DNA from: Aptenodytes patagonicus
Lineage: Eukaryota; Chordata; Aves; Sphenisciformes; Spheniscidae
Reading direction: 5' to 3'
Length of the DNA: 64,000 nucleotides
NCBI RefSeq assembly: GCF_965638725.1
Contig: NC_134950.1
Coordinates: 106,600,802-106,664,801, forward strand
Within the stretch, counting starts at the first letter, position 1. Every line of letters begins with the position of its first letter. The notes below the pieces were generated by a model, which worked only from the letters and a program-made list of their open reading frames with translations, had not been told where the DNA came from and did no database searches. The position numbers and the translations under genes are program-made. Shown here piece after piece: positions 1 to 18,100 of this stretch.

Positions 1-399
1 AAAACTTAAAGGGAGCTAAATAATAATTTTAAAGTGTGGTAGCCCCAAAAACATAACACTGTCCTCCAAGTTCCCTGTCCTGATCACTAGTAAACACATG
101 TAACACCTTCTCAACTCCCTGTTCTAGGGATAGAGAAGATGTATATTGTTTGATTACCACCAATGACAGGAGCCAGATGAATTAACACGTGTGATGCAAC
201 ATATTACAAAGCAAAAACAGCTGACAAAATTAAGGACATAGTGTATTTCTGATTATTGTAGAAGTATTATTCATTAGCTAACAAAATACATATCCTACTC
301 TGAAACAGAGAAGTGAGTAAAAGGAACAAAAGGACTGTATTTTCAAATTGCATGTGGTGGTCTCACAGTAAACCATTGGCAGAGTATTTTATTTACAAT

Positions 400-470
400 C
401 CCACAGTAGCTTGGATTGGAAGAGCCCTCTGCAGGACACCTAGTCCAGTCTCCTGTTCAAATCTAACCTG
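400..470 (-). repeat. CR1 LINE 3'-end fragment
   Basis: The stretch resembles the antisense of the CR1 3' end: a 'ttggaagagccct' block followed by 'acctagtccagtctcctg'. This is the usual avian CR1 tail read backwards. It is short, diverged and 5' truncated, as most avian CR1 copies are. Family assignment is from recalled consensus only. Confidence 0.6.
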
Positions 471-2009
471 TTAAAATTTTAAAACAGAGGACATTTCACT
501 TTACCAAGTGGTACTTTGGACCTTCCAGATCAACAATGGGTGGATTTTTAAACTATGATGATGAACCAGTTTGACTACAAGCTACTGTGTGCACTACAAT
601 AATATATAAGCAAAATGTTATTGCAACATTATGCATGAGATAAGAATAATCCCTTCAGCCCTTATGGCTTTGGAGGTTTCAGTTTAAGAACCAAAAGAAG
701 TTGTGGGTGGTAGCTCCAGTTTCTCAAGCCTTTTGGGAAAAAAAAACAAAAACACACCAAACAACTTTTTACAATGACCCTTCCGATAAAGCCCTCAAAG
801 TCCAGGAATGCTACTTGCACTTATCACTGAATGTAAAATATTTCATTCAGTGTATCGAATGGCCTGGTGGAAAATGTGTGGCTAATATGAAACAACCACT
901 ATACACAAACTCCCACATACAAACTCAAAGGAGAGAAACATTACCAGCCGGATAAGGTTTTCATTGTCAAAGATGCCACCTCTGACCTCTGAGCGGAAGC
1001 CTCAAGGAAGAAATTTTTTCTGTCAAGTTGCCAAATGACAAGCCTAGAAACTAAAATTCATCAATGGTTATCAAAAATTATAGACACTCTAGAACTGTTG
1101 GCTTTGTTGCATGCTAAAAATACTTCCTGAAATGCAACTCACCCATCCACATTCCATGGTGGGTGTTTATCCCACTCTCCGTTCCACAGGGGACAGTGAC
1201 CTGACAGGTGGCAACTATTCTTCTCACTTAACTGGTCTAACTGATAAAATAAACAAGTTAAACTTGGAGAAAACTAGCTTCCAAACTGAATGGAGCTTGA
1301 AGCTCACTGCTTCTGCTTCAGACCTGCACAAGAGTTTGCACAGATGAAAATAGTTTTTTCCCCCCGAGTAGTCTGTTAAAGGACATTACCTCTCTGCCTA
1401 CCAATCTTAGTCTCAACTTAAAAGAAGATAAAACACGTAAGTTCCAATCAAAGCCTGAATTCAGCAGGAACCTGTTCAACCATCATTGTGCTAACCGAAG
1501 TTCTGGAAATAGGATTAAGTGCCACCACCCAAACAAGACCCCTCTCCTCCCTGAATTATGCTACCTACACAAAGAGAACAGCAGGTCAGCAGTCAAAAGA
1601 GCTGTTTAAGTGGCAGATACATGTCATTCCACTTTCAGATGACAGTCAGACCCAGCAAGAAGTCAGCATGAACTGTGCTGACTAACAGTGTAAGACTGCA
1701 ACTTGAAAAGAAAGATCCATGTGCTACCATGAAGTAAGAGGCTCTCCATAGGTCACACATACTAACAAACCAGAAAGCAGGATTAACACAAGTCCTTGGC
1801 ATTTCTTGGTGTCTGGAAAGAAGCAGCCTTTTTTTGGATATAAACCACATTCCATCACCTTACCTTTCTCCAAGAGGAAACTCAAGACAAACCATTTGAG
1901 GCAAGAATTTCTGGATGTCTAAAAACTGACTACTCAGTTAATATTGGTATTTAATCAGTCTAGTCAGATGGCCTTTATGCAGATGTTCATCAAGTGATCA
2001 CAAAAAGTG

Positions 2010-2326
2010 TAAGCAGCATGCTCAGGAGGAGGAAGGGGAGATGTTTGGAGTTATGGAGTTTGTCTTCCCAAGTAACTGTTGCGCGTGATGGAGCCCTGCT
2101 TTCCTGGAAATGGCTGAACATTTGCCTGTCAATGGGAAGTAGTGAATGAATTCCTTGTTTTTCTTTGACTGCACGCGCAGCTTTTGCTTTACCTATTAAA
2201 CTGTCTTTATCTCAACCCATGAGTTTTCTCACTTTTACCCTTCTGATTCTCCCCTCCATCCCACTGCAGGGAAGTGAGTGAGCAGCTGTGTGGGGCTTAG
2301 CTGCCTACCAGGGTAAGCCCACAACA
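2010..2326 (+). mobile_element. ERVL-type LTR, 3' part (fossil)
   Basis: The sequence matches the 3' part of a common avian endogenous-retrovirus LTR, recognised by the 'ttacctattaaactgtc' block, the 'aacccatgagttttctcac' block and the 'cacaaca' end. The 5' part is missing, and no second LTR or internal region is seen nearby, so it is a broken solo remnant. It is more diverged than the LTR at 60,479. It lies inside SLC66A2 intron 3, opposite to the gene's direction. Confidence 0.75.
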
Positions 2327-5300
2327 CAGGGACAGGTGTGTTGTTCCCTGTGGCTTTACTACAACTACTGATGTTATGTCTGTAGTTCATGAATGAAGCA
2401 ATAAATCTGAAATCAGCTTAAGACTTGGAAGCTATTGCCTCATACTTTATGTATCACTCATGCAGATAATGTCAGCCTCTCCCCCTTCTATTGCCGAGTT
2501 CATCCATGTCTCCCATGAAAAGAAACAGCTGGTGATCACCTTTACTCTCATGCATCTCACCACCACTTGTCTCTCACATATAAACCTGCTACATGCCATG
2601 CATTCCCACAGAGACCTGCCCGCCTGCATCTGTCACCACAGCATCTGTAAGTCTGTGGACAGATTTATCGCAAGTCTCCCTCTCCCCTCCTTGATCCCCC
2701 ACACAGCCACATGGCGCAGTTGCCTCCAGCATGGGGAAATCGGGGAATAAAAGAAAAGCCAATATTGCACTGTGGCCAGGAACGTGCTTTCACATAGAGC
2801 TCTATGTTCCACCCTGTAAGAAGCACACAGGCTTGCAGCAAACATACTGGCCTCATCCCACCACCTCACTGTGGGGTGTGCATGTGTGTGTTTCTGGGTC
2901 TCCCATGTTAAGGAAACGGCAAACTACCAGAGGGGGGATCATAGTTGCACAGAGGCCTCAACAATCATAAACTATTATTTGGGTCCCTCCCTTCCCAGCT
3001 GTCTCTTCTAAAAGGAAAATGTCTCTCTGGAATACAGAATTTAAGTAGATAAACTTATTCTTTCCTTTTATAGCTTCTAGACATAATACTAGACATGCCT
3101 GCAAAAAAGGTATGCCCTCCTACTGAATAACTTCCAACACTTTTTAACAGGACAGAAAAGGTCACAGTATGACTTTCCACTTCAGGCCCATTAGCCTGAG
3201 GAGCTGAAGAAAGATTTACACTAAATGGAACCCTGAAGCTTGAAAGAGAGTATCTACTGAGAAACGTAACATTGGCCCTAGAAAACAGACTGACCCAAAT
3301 CCATTTTTCCCAAGTTTTCTGAAAGAAGAGTATTTTAGTATTGGGTTTGCAAGGGTTCAGGAAACATAAATTCCCCATGAAAATAAAAGAACAACCTTTT
3401 TAATGAAACTATTCCATCTCACTGTCTGCATCTGTAGTTAAAAAAAAAGTTATCCATTCAGTATGCAAAAGATTTGTAAGTTCCTTTAAAAAAAATTAAT
3501 AGTGTTCTATTTGGACTGAATTATTCTGAAATGCCTGAATAGTAACTTAGACCTCCAGCACAGACCCATACCTGGATAGACAAATTATTTTCCAGACTTC
3601 TGTTTGTTTCATCTGCAACATCAACTATGAAGAAACCAAAATTATGTATTTAAAAAAACCCCAAAGATTTTACAGTTTTCAACTTAAGTATTTTCTTATA
3701 ACAAATTGAAAATCACCACTTCATCCTTAGAACCTCCGTTTCTTATTTTCTTCTGTCTCCTGAAAAGGTCTAAATATTGATGCAGAGAAAGACAAGGGGA
3801 AATAACTGTTCCCACCATACACTGAACTACAACCGCTAACTAAATGCTGCTGCAGCCGGGTGCCATTTCCTCAGGCAAAATAGACCTGAATTTCTCAACA
3901 ACTAGAACTCCATTAATAAACAAACAAACAAAAAAAATCATCCTTTTGACATCCTAGTTTCACACAGAGACACCATTATAACCGCCTCTCCTGGACACCC
4001 TCCCCAAAAAAATCAGCAAAAGCACTTTGAAATTAGTCTTACAAGGATACATATAATCCTGGGGAGAAGGGATCTAACCCCCTTCATGTCCATGTGCAGT
4101 TATGCACAGACAGAGGTGGTGGCAGCTGTATCCCAGCAACAACTGTGCTTTTGTTATGTACTTAACCGCATAGTGGCTGTACAGGGAATTCACCTACTAG
4201 AGAGCATGGTGTAAAAGTCACATACTTTCAAAGAAACCAAAGTGCTGCCCACAGCCAGCCAAGGGGAACTGTGTCTCTGCTCTGACTTCAGCTCTGCTCA
4301 GGATGTCAAGGCCTGGACAGAGAAGCACATTGTGCACGTTTACAGAGCACCTGCGGAAAAATCACAGTGCACGCCTGCACATTTGCAAGCTGGACACCCC
4401 TGCTGAACCCAAACAGACCAAAGACACTGAACAGAGGGAGACAGAAAGCCGATTATTAAATAGAGTTTACATCCTTCATGGCACATGTAATGTATTAGTG
4501 CTGTTCTAGAGTATGCCAACACTTAAATTACCACAAGCCAACTGATGCCCTGAGTTAAGTAAAGAGTGGGGACAAAAGAAGAAGTGAAAGTGTGAATTAT
4601 TTACCAGGCTGTCACGCTGCCAGTGGAAACCATATAGCAGATGACTGCACCTGCTTAATTCACATTACTATTTCCTCTTCATTATTATGCAGATACTAAC
4701 TCTGTGAAGTTAACTACACAGACATTTTACATTTTTTCCCCTTAAAAAAAAAGTTTTAAATATTTTTGCAACAGGTATTTGGTGAATCTAAGTTTTTGTA
4801 ATTTTATTACTACTGGTTTAAAACTTAATGTTACTTGGATAACTTTTTCTTTGGGCTAAAAGCAAGGTTCAGGGTTCAGTTACATGGCAAGTTTTAAAAC
4901 CAGCTTCAGAGAAGGAAGGAAAACCCTTGTGATCTACCAGAAGTGTCTTTCAAAATGTCTAAACATCTACTTGGAAAAAAACAAACAAGTCACATTCATT
5001 TTGAGACTTGCCTGCCACACCAATGAGACCACTCTAAACAACTTCAAAAGATACAGCCTCTTTGGAGCAATGCCTTGTTTAGTGTTTTGTTACTTCTGCC
5101 CCAATAATCTCCAACACTCACAGGGCTCAAAATATTTATGTATAGGAAACTGTATTTTAGTGTAACAGATTAAGACATTTATCCACATTTGTTCTAAACA
5201 TCTCATCAAGAAAAAAAAAAAAACAGAACGCCAAACATCATTCAACTGCAGCTTTGCTCAGCCTCAGCGGTAGCCATCAAATGCTGGCAGGCGCTAGGTA

Positions 5301-8041
5301 GAACTAGATACTTGGATTAGAAAACAAAGAGAATAAAGCATTATTCCTTCAGAACTGGAGCTACTTAATCCTTTTTAATCCTTCCTTTGGCTAGAAAAAG
5401 AGGGGAATAATTTTATTTATGTATGAAATCAGGAAACCCTACATTCTGGGGCCCACCATACTGTAAATTACATTTATTTTACTTAGGTCAGTGAAACTGC
5501 AGCAACCTTCCCCCACATCCTCAACTCCCCTCAGCACTGACTGCCAGAAAGTCAGTTTTCAGGGTCATGTGCCAGATAAAGACTCTTTTAGATAACGTGT
5601 GGAAAAACAGTGGCATTAAGTGGTTTGTTGGATTACTGATAATAAAACATACCTAAAAGCAATCTCAGGGAGCACAGCAGGAGCTCAGTTCCTATTCAAA
5701 GAGAGGCATCAAACAAATGCCTCGGTATTTATCTAACAAGTTCACCTGAAACCCATTAGTAGACCAGTACATTTTCAGATTAACGGTTCAACAGTTCTAC
5801 AAAAAAATAGTGTTCATGGATAGTCAATCTTCAATTACAAACGCAATATACAGAGCGTTTACTATGTAACCAGAAAAAGAAAGTAATATCATGGTTTCTG
5901 AAGCCTAAAAACATACTGAAGAACATTTTTTACACCACTGAAATAAACAGGGGAAATGAAAAAGCCAATTTGTTCTTCTTGAACAAAAGTTTAATCAAAA
6001 CTCATTAAAAGACATTGTGACAATGCACTGCCACATGAAAGTATGGCAAATACTCCCCTTACCTAACCTCTAAGTAAGCTTCGCCAGAGCTGTAGCAAAA
6101 CACAGCACTGCAGGACATAGCTCAGTTAAGCCTTCTGTAAATTGAAGTATGACTTACGCTGTGACATAAAGCACCATGCATCCCACTCTTTAAACCACCA
6201 GGACGTACTTCTGCATTTACACTATACACAAACACCTCAAAACATTTCTAATTTGTTTGCACCAGTAAGAATTATCACATTTCAACAGACTTGCCCAACC
6301 CAGTCTTTGAACTTCTGAGCAGTAGCGTAAGACTGTCCTGTTCCTTAGTGATAATTTGATTCATCCCATTTTGCTAAGCAATTCCAAAATAAACTTCAAG
6401 TAACATTTATTAACCAAATGTTTCAGACTTAAATCAGTTGAATTAAGAGGTATGGTGCTTTTTTCTACAAACCTCAACTTTTTAAGCTATCAAACTACCA
6501 AGCAAATGACTTTTTAACCAAAAAAGACAAGGAAAAAAAACCTGAAATGAGTAAAAGGTCACATTAAGTTACTTATTTCTGTTTAATTTTAACCACTTGA
6601 AGCATTTTTAAATAATCCACTCAGTCATAACTAGGAGCACAGACAGCTGTTTCTAGCTCTGACACTGTAAATAAAGCATCGTTGAATACTAGTAAAAGAT
6701 AACAGGAATATAGGCACAAGGAATACAGGGCTGCTTAAAATTTACATTCCATTGGTTAGTGTTGCAAGCCAGTGAGAATGACTACAAACTAGAATTAAAG
6801 ACAAACAGAAAAACAAAATAGTTTGATACCAAGTCCAGAAAAAAAATGTTTTGAAAACACAAAAGGAAAAGGTGCTTTGCAAAATATTGGTATCAGACCA
6901 AAAAAGGTAAATTTCCCAAAGCATGCATTTTGCCCCTAAATCTGAAAGGGGAGATCCAGAAGATGAATCATTAAAAGAGAGTCTATTTAACCTTAGCAGG
7001 AATGGTCTTATTGCTTCAAGAAAGCACTCAGGTTAATACTACTCTTTGGTAGTGTTTCTCAGAGCTAAGTCCAGTTTAATTAACTGTGTGTGTTGACAAA
7101 TACAGAAGTAGTGACTCTCCTTTTGCACCAGTAATGTTGTTCTTTACCCTGTATTTTTTCAGTTTACCCCTTACTAACTCAAGAATTGCAACAGAACATA
7201 GCCAGTATCAATGTGAGATTCTGAATCAGTTCAATTAAAATCAGTCTAAAAGTTGACTGTGGGGAACTTCTGTGTCTCTAGTCGGTATAACTTCCTTAAT
7301 GCGATACCCCAACTAATTTAAAACAAAATTACCATGACTTGACTAAAACTGTCTTTCCAAACTACTAAGAGTTGAAAATACTGCAAAGCTGGTTTGCCCC
7401 TAATATTTCCTCTTCCTTAGGCAAATAAAAGAACATAGACTCCAACTCTGAAACTGAAGATTGGAAGCTCTCACCTTATGTGTTACTAATTCCCAAATAA
7501 CAATTTTGAGGCTCCTCTAATGAAAGAGAGGAACAAGCCAGAAAATTTCACAAGGATGCAGGCATTTTGCTTGAACATCAAGTGTTGTGGGAAATTTCTT
7601 ATCTAGCATTCTGAACAACGCTGAAAGATACTCCTGTATTTTTCATAGTTTCCTCCGGAGCCAGAACTGGAAGAGGAGGAATATGAGTCTGAAGAGATGG
7701 ATCCCTGTATCATGTAATATTTTGCTTGTCTAGCTTGGGGAAGGAAAAAGGAAGATATCATCGAGACACATAATGCGGTGAATTCAGCTGTCTTCAAAAA
7801 ACTGGTTTCTGAAATAGAGCTGAAAGCATCTTTTCCTCTATGAAAGTTAAAAGTGAGGAGGGGAAAATATTAAAAAAAAAATCATGCACCAGGTTTTAGT
7901 ATGTCAAGAAAAGGTAATGTAAACATTCTCTATAGAAATGATCGTGAAATCATTTCTAAAAATGGTTACAAAAAGTAGCAAAGCATGAAATGTGTAGTTC
8001 AGAGGACAACTTCATGCAGAATGGGTTTGTACAGTACATAC

Positions 8042-8095
8042 CCAGATAGGATCTCTTGGGAGGTGCTTTGATTTCTTCATCCTTACTATCTGCAG
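8042..8095 (-). CDS. SLC66A2: SLC66A2 coding exon 3 (54-nt symmetric exon)
   Basis: The reverse strand reads AADSKDEEIKAPPKRSYL, a close match to recalled human SLC66A2 (ADSKDEEVKVAPRRSFL) just after the first membrane segments. It is bounded by a TAG acceptor and a G|GTATGT donor. It begins with the last two bases of a split codon and ends one base into the next, so both ends have the same phase. Its 54 nt (18 codons) could be skipped without shifting frame. The residues form a charged cytosolic linker between the two PQ-loop halves. The final split codon (G + next exon) fits the Asp that follows in human. Confidence 0.9.
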
Positions 8096-8238
8096 CTACA
8101 TAAAAAACAGTTGAGGGAAAAAAAAAAAGGAAGGAAAGACAAACAGACTTGTATGATTAAATGCAACAGTGGGTCTTTTAGTTACAGTTTAGTCAGTTAG
8201 TACATTTTGCATATAAAAAAAATAATAGCCAAAACAAA

Positions 8239-8359
8239 ACATGCCAGAAATTTTAGTCTCCATGCTTTCTAGAAGGCTCCCACCCCATGATGTTAAGATA
8301 GGGTCGAACAGTAAGAAGTCCCAGAACAGTCTCAATGCACAACCCAACAGCAATGTACC
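8239..8359 (-). other. Unidentified candidate exon, 34-codon hydrophobic reading frame
   Basis: On the minus strand a good 3' splice site (pyrimidine run then CCCCCTAG) is followed directly by an open frame that ends at a stop after 34 codons. It reads YIAVGLCIETVLGLLTVR, then PYLNIMGWEPSRKHGD: one membrane-type helix and a charged tail. It lies between SLC66A2 coding exons 2 and 3. Spliced straight from exon 2, the phase would select a different frame, which is also open for about 56 codons. I do not recognise the protein. It could be an alternative last exon, an exon of another transcript, or chance. Confidence 0.25.
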
Positions 8360-12582
<4,223 letters not shown>

Positions 12583-15082
12583 TCAAAGATGACAAGTGTT
12601 GTACTCGTTTACTTTCATTCTTTAATGTTATCTAAGCACCTGAAAAAGGAAATCCTAACAGTAACAGGTATGAAAGGCTGAGGAAGAGAAAGTCACCAGC
12701 CAAATCTAGATGCACATATAGTAGCTCAGAGTCACAATCCCCTTGCAGGAGCATCCTAGAACCTTACTACAACATCCCTGTGGAATGATCCTAGAAATTC
12801 TGAAACCAGAAACTTAAGTCTTTGTTTCCAAAGCTAGCAGCAAACCTATTTTTTGAAAGAAGCAGCAGATTCATTCAGTGGTCAAGGCAATACAGAGAGA
12901 TCAGAATTATGCCGTATCAATACCGGTTATATGTCCTCTCCGCATAGACACTCAGTAGATTTCACAAGGACTTCTGTGCAAAACTTACCTCTCTCAATTT
13001 TTCATTTTTAAGGTGAAGTCATAAAAACAATAGCACTTGCCCTATAAAGAAATAAATACCCACAGCTATTAGCTTGCTAGGTTTAATATAACATCTTCCT
13101 ACGGGGGCAGGGGGGGAAGGTATTATGCTTTGTCTGCCTTGTCTGCCTCTAGACACCTGAGTGGAAAGACCAGGTCTACAGAACACACCAATCAATTCAT
13201 CAATTTGTGTCTAATTTGGACCTAGGTTGGGGGAAGTAAGGAAGTCCAAAAGATGTGGGAACCGAACGTACCTAATTTGTCCTCTCCTGCCCTTCCCCCA
13301 ATTTAATTTCTGCTTGCTCACAGATGATGCTTGGTGGGGATTACTGAGCCCTTCCTGCACATAACGCAGAGAGGTGAACTTGGGATTGTGGCCAATCTTG
13401 ACTGAAGAGCTTACTCTCATGCGATTGCACAAGGTTCTGCCACAGGAAAATGAGACCCTTCAGTGAAGACTGGTGATGCTCCAAGCTCCTCTTCCTGCAT
13501 TGCTTGATGAAAGCTCAGCAATCCCCACCAGACACTCTCAATAAGTGCATTAGGGGAAAAGGGTGGAATTTTTTCATGTGCAGCCCACGAAGTACATTAG
13601 ATTTGCAACAGGAAGGCTGCATGCACATCACGGTGAGCTGTTTCTCTGTGCTCAGTTCTGCCAGGTTTTATGCCTTGAAGACAGAAATGCTGAGGAAGGG
13701 ATTTAGCGAAAACATGTTGCTATGCTCCCCAACTCCTTCAGCCTGCACCGTGAGGCAGGCTTTCTACATTCCCTCACAGCACAGTTACTAAGGCCATCCT
13801 CTGAACGCATCGTGCTGCTGGAGACCTCAGCCTCACAGGCACGGCAACCACTGTCCTCTTCTGTTCCTGTTTTATAGCACCCTGGAAAAATATAATTTCT
13901 TATGCTTGGGCTACTTTCATAGCAGAGCTCCATGTTAGTAAAAACCAACTAGGTTCACCATCACACTCTCACACACAATACTGCATTTCCACTATAGCCA
14001 TTTCACCAGAGAGATTTTTTTTTTTTGTTATGAGTCAACTAATAAGGAAGAGGAGAGAGACTGGTAAGTCCTTGACTAGCTTCCTTGGAAATCCTCCTGT
14101 GCAGAACAGCCAAGCAGCCCACACCAATGAAAATGGCCAAGTATTTCCTGCCTAATGTCATACAGCTAAGGAAAAATATGACAACACCTTGAGCCTCCAC
14201 ACCACTGCCAAAGACACCACCAGTAGTTACTGGAAGAATAGCAGTTGCACGTACCTTAGTCCCCCCCTTCTTTCTACCATCAATGGATTTGTGGTGGGCC
14301 ACACGAGGGCCATTATCATAACAAATTTGGAAGATGCTATGAGGAAGGAAATAAAGAACACAACTGATGCATGTAATCACAGGCATAGTGCTCTGGATAA
14401 GGCTTTCACTGCACTAGGAAAAAATGCAGGGGAGAAGAACAGAAGTTTGGCCCCACCTACGCCCCATGCCCATGATCCCAAAGCTCATTCAGCCTGTGTT
14501 GCTGACTGTGGCGAAGTTCCCCTGAACCACTGGAATTCACTACTGTTACCTTTGTCTCTTATTCAGGGAAGGAGAAAAAAAAAAAAAAAAAAGGGAGAGA
14601 CTTAGAATTACAGAGCAGTTAGAACTGTTTACATCAGGCTTCAAAAAACCATCTCCAATTACAAATGCATTTGCACGTAAAAATATAGTAATGCATTTAA
14701 GAGGGGCTGAGCTAGCAGCACAGTAAGCTAGAAGCTGTTATGATGGTAAATCCATCGGAGGTTGCTGCAAGATTAGTTTCTCCCTGCTGATGAGATTATT
14801 GGCCTTTCAGTAACGGGTGCCTCACAAAAGTATTGCTTGCAGTATAAACATCCACCCACTACAAACACACATTAGCATGGCCACCTGCTGTCTCATCATA
14901 ACAATTTGCCATCACCACAGCCTTAATGGAAACAAGACTGGAAATATTGCTGCAGATCCTCTACCCCTTAAAAATTGGAAAAAAAAAAAAAGTAAAACAA
15001 AAGTCACAACACACAAGAGAGGTAAACTGGAAATTTAAAAATTCTTATAGGGACTTGAAACAATGCACAACACCTGCAGGTC

Positions 15083-15112
15083 TTTGTTTGTTTGTTTGTT
15101 TGTTTGTTTTTT
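15083..15112 (+). repeat. (TTTG)n microsatellite
   Basis: About six tandem GTTT units followed by a T-run, inside SLC66A2 intron 1. Seen directly; no function implied. Confidence 0.9.
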
Positions 15113-18100
15113 TACAACCCTCCAGCCAAAGGCAAAGGTTACACAACAAAACATACTCATGTGAAATACATGTCCCCAAACAACTATCCCCAAACTGAGT
15201 CTCACAGACAACACAACACTAAGCTAGGTCACACCTACAGGAAATCAAACAGCTGCCATGGAGACCAACAGCCAGAGCAAGCAGGACATGGCCTACGCCA
15301 CACTACCATGACAACAAGACTGAAGAGAATACCAGTGTCAAGGACCACTGTCAGGGTCTTGAAGCTTTAAAAGTAAAGCCAGAACACTCATTTTGCTCAG
15401 GATCATGGAAACAAACACCACTCCAAGCTGCTTACTCTACCTCGCATTGATATTAGGGCCTGCCAAAGCAACACTAATCCAGTTTAAGACTCCTCATGCC
15501 AGCTTGAGCCAGGTGCACTGCAAGATGCAAGCCCTGCAAGGAGAGCGTGCTATTCCATGTTCTGTTTACTTTCTGCCTCGCAGAGGTGATTCCTATCTTT
15601 GCCAAAGCAGGAGCCGGGAGGGGAGGAACATTAAAGTTGACTATGAGAGAAAGATGAAGAGCCTTAGGATACTAGAACGGGCTCACGGAAAAGAACAACT
15701 TTGAAGTCCTGGAGATGAGGGAGTTGCCATCATTATTCTGCATTTTCACCCCACAACTACAATGTTTTGTCACATAAAGTGAACAACCGTGACACTTGCA
15801 GTATTCAGGGAACTCAGACTTTATATGTCAGACTACAGAGAGACAAAGAGTTTTTCACTGTTACTTAATACTGTAAAAACAAAAGAACTCTTCTTCCCTA
15901 TACTAGTCAAATGTGCAAAAAAAGGGGGGGAAGGGCTTACATTTTATTAGTATCTCAACAGCCTTAAAACAATTAATGCACGTTCAGGGTGATGAAGACA
16001 AGAGAAGTGAACATTCAAGCCAGAGCAGAGACTAACTAGTCATGTAGAAAACTAGGTAATTCCATCGGTACAACTCAATCCTGTTGCAATAATCCTGCTA
16101 TTCCAGTCCTGGGCCTACTCAAAACAGCAAATGCCGATTGTGCAAAAGAAGCCCAAACCATACCAAACACAAAAGGTCTGCTTATCTCCTTTCCTAAGAC
16201 ACCTCTGAAAAGAAACTGACTGCTGTTGGTGCAACCAGATCACCATCACCCTGACCGCACCGTTTCCTCCTACGCTGCTGGAAGCCGTTTCAGCTTCCAC
16301 CCACTGGCTGCTGTCCCAGCTTCCACCCGCTGGCTGCTGTCCCAGGCGGTGCCCTGTCCGGGGCAGGGCCTCACCTGTCCTCTGCCCATACACGGGCAGG
16401 CCTAACACCGCACCGCCTCAGGTCACAGAGGCAGTTCCACTCACCGCAAGAGTGGAAACCACCAAAGTTACTCCAGGCCTCACCGCTCTGGGTCGGCTTT
16501 TCCAGCTCTTTGGGAAGTTACAGATTCTAGGCAAGATGGAAAGCATGCAGGATACTGCACGCACCACCAGGGCCATGACAGATAGCCTGGTGTAGCAGCA
16601 CGGCAGCTGTCTTGAGAGGCAGTCCATACAGTTACAGAATTTAATCAGCAGGAAGAACAAGAAACAAACTAGTTTTACAACAGGATCTCTTGATATGAAA
16701 GTTTCTCTTTAACACGTAAATTTCCAGGACTTTATGGAGCACCCAAAACAAGCTTCTCACTTGGTCGTACAAAATCCTACTTTACCTTTACTTTTTGTAC
16801 AAAAGAGCAGTGCATTTTATCCTTGCTCTCTGGCATTTATAAAAAGGAGGAGGAATTGCGTAACACTTCTGCTTTCAGTATCTGAGCAAGATTCCACCAG
16901 CAGGCCATATGTAATGCAATCTTTCAAAGTTGTAGTCACTCTGTCAGCTTGGTTTATAGCATCAACCCACCTTCCCCACATGGTAAAAGCTGGCAAGAAT
17001 CATTTTAGTAACAGAAGTCTTAAAAGCAAGTTTCTCCTTCCCACAGGAAGTCCTACAAACAGACGCCACTGGCCCACCACCTGAAGCCAAAGCAACACCT
17101 GACAGCAGGGACCTGATCCACAAGTAGCATGATAGGTGTTACAGCAAAATAAATAACTATGTAGGAATCTACCCCAGACAACAACAAGTCCAACATTTTC
17201 CTATAAATTACCTCCAGCTGCATACTTGTCTCAGTAAACCTCTACTCATAACAGGGAGCTTATTCCACGGACTCCGGCACAGAGAGCTCCCAGATCTACT
17301 GACGTTACAGTTTTCAGAACCCGCTCTGTTTCAGGTGAACTGATGTGGAATGGGTAGAGGGTTACCTTTGCTCAAAAATAACATAATCCATAGTTTTCAT
17401 CTTTTCCCTGACTGCCAGAACTTGTTTCCACAGTTTGTCTTAAGGCAACTATTTTGCAAGAACAACTCCAAAATTGGACTGTTTCATTTTCTGTTGTTTG
17501 GATTTCTATGGTGTTGCTGTATGACGTTTAGGCCAGCGGCCCACAGAATTGCATCTCAAAACTTTTGGAAAGAATATTGTCTTCTTGGAAAATATACAAA
17601 CCATATTATACTACTACATAAAACATTTTATGGACCGCAAAACTGAAAGAAAGTCCAAAAACTTCTGGGACTAGCAGGGAGCGTAACTACTTTTGGCTAA
17701 ACTTACTCAAGATACAAATAAAAATGCCTACTGCTGACTTCTAAGAAATCTGCAGTTCCCTTTCCTCTAGCTATTTATTCTGATTTTAATATTAAAAGAA
17801 ACCATAATTTATCTCATAAGCTCTGTTTTAAAAAAAGAAAGGGGGAAGAGAGGGAGAACTCACAAGTAAGTTTTCCTGCATCCTCCACCCCCAACTGATT
17901 ACACAACTCTCGCCTGCCTTCTTGTTCCTGTTCTTGATGATGACAATGCAAAGCTAGTCAGCTGGCAGACTGCAGGCTACATGAACCAAGAAGATATGTC
18001 CATCTTGGTCACAACTGAGTTCAAGTGCCACAGTGCATTCTGAAGCTGGCCCACAACTTCAAAACAGCCTAGGACAGCTTAACCAGATGATTAACCACCT

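Larger units (their letters stand above)
1..8041 (-). other. SLC66A2: SLC66A2 intron 3 (partial, runs off left edge)
   Basis: This AT-rich stretch lies downstream, on the minus strand, of the third coding exon. I searched it for the expected next exon, which should resume with a DFDP-like motif and carry the second PQ-loop repeat, and did not find it. The remaining exons are therefore probably beyond the left edge. It holds a CR1 fragment near 400-470 and a 3' LTR fragment at 2,010-2,326, listed separately. The scattered short reading frames show no recognisable domain and look like chance. Confidence 0.6.

Noticed and set aside
7603-7740. Minus-strand frame with a serine run (YMIQGSISSDSYSSSSSS) after a pyrimidine-rich tract
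   Set aside because: Considered as an extra exon downstream of the 8.3-kb candidate. The serine run comes from a TCC/TCT repeat, no clear donor or homologue was found, so not called.
14189-14605. 138-codon plus-strand frame in SLC66A2 intron 1
   Set aside because: Ends in a poly-Lys tail from an A-run, no recognisable motif, no splice context.
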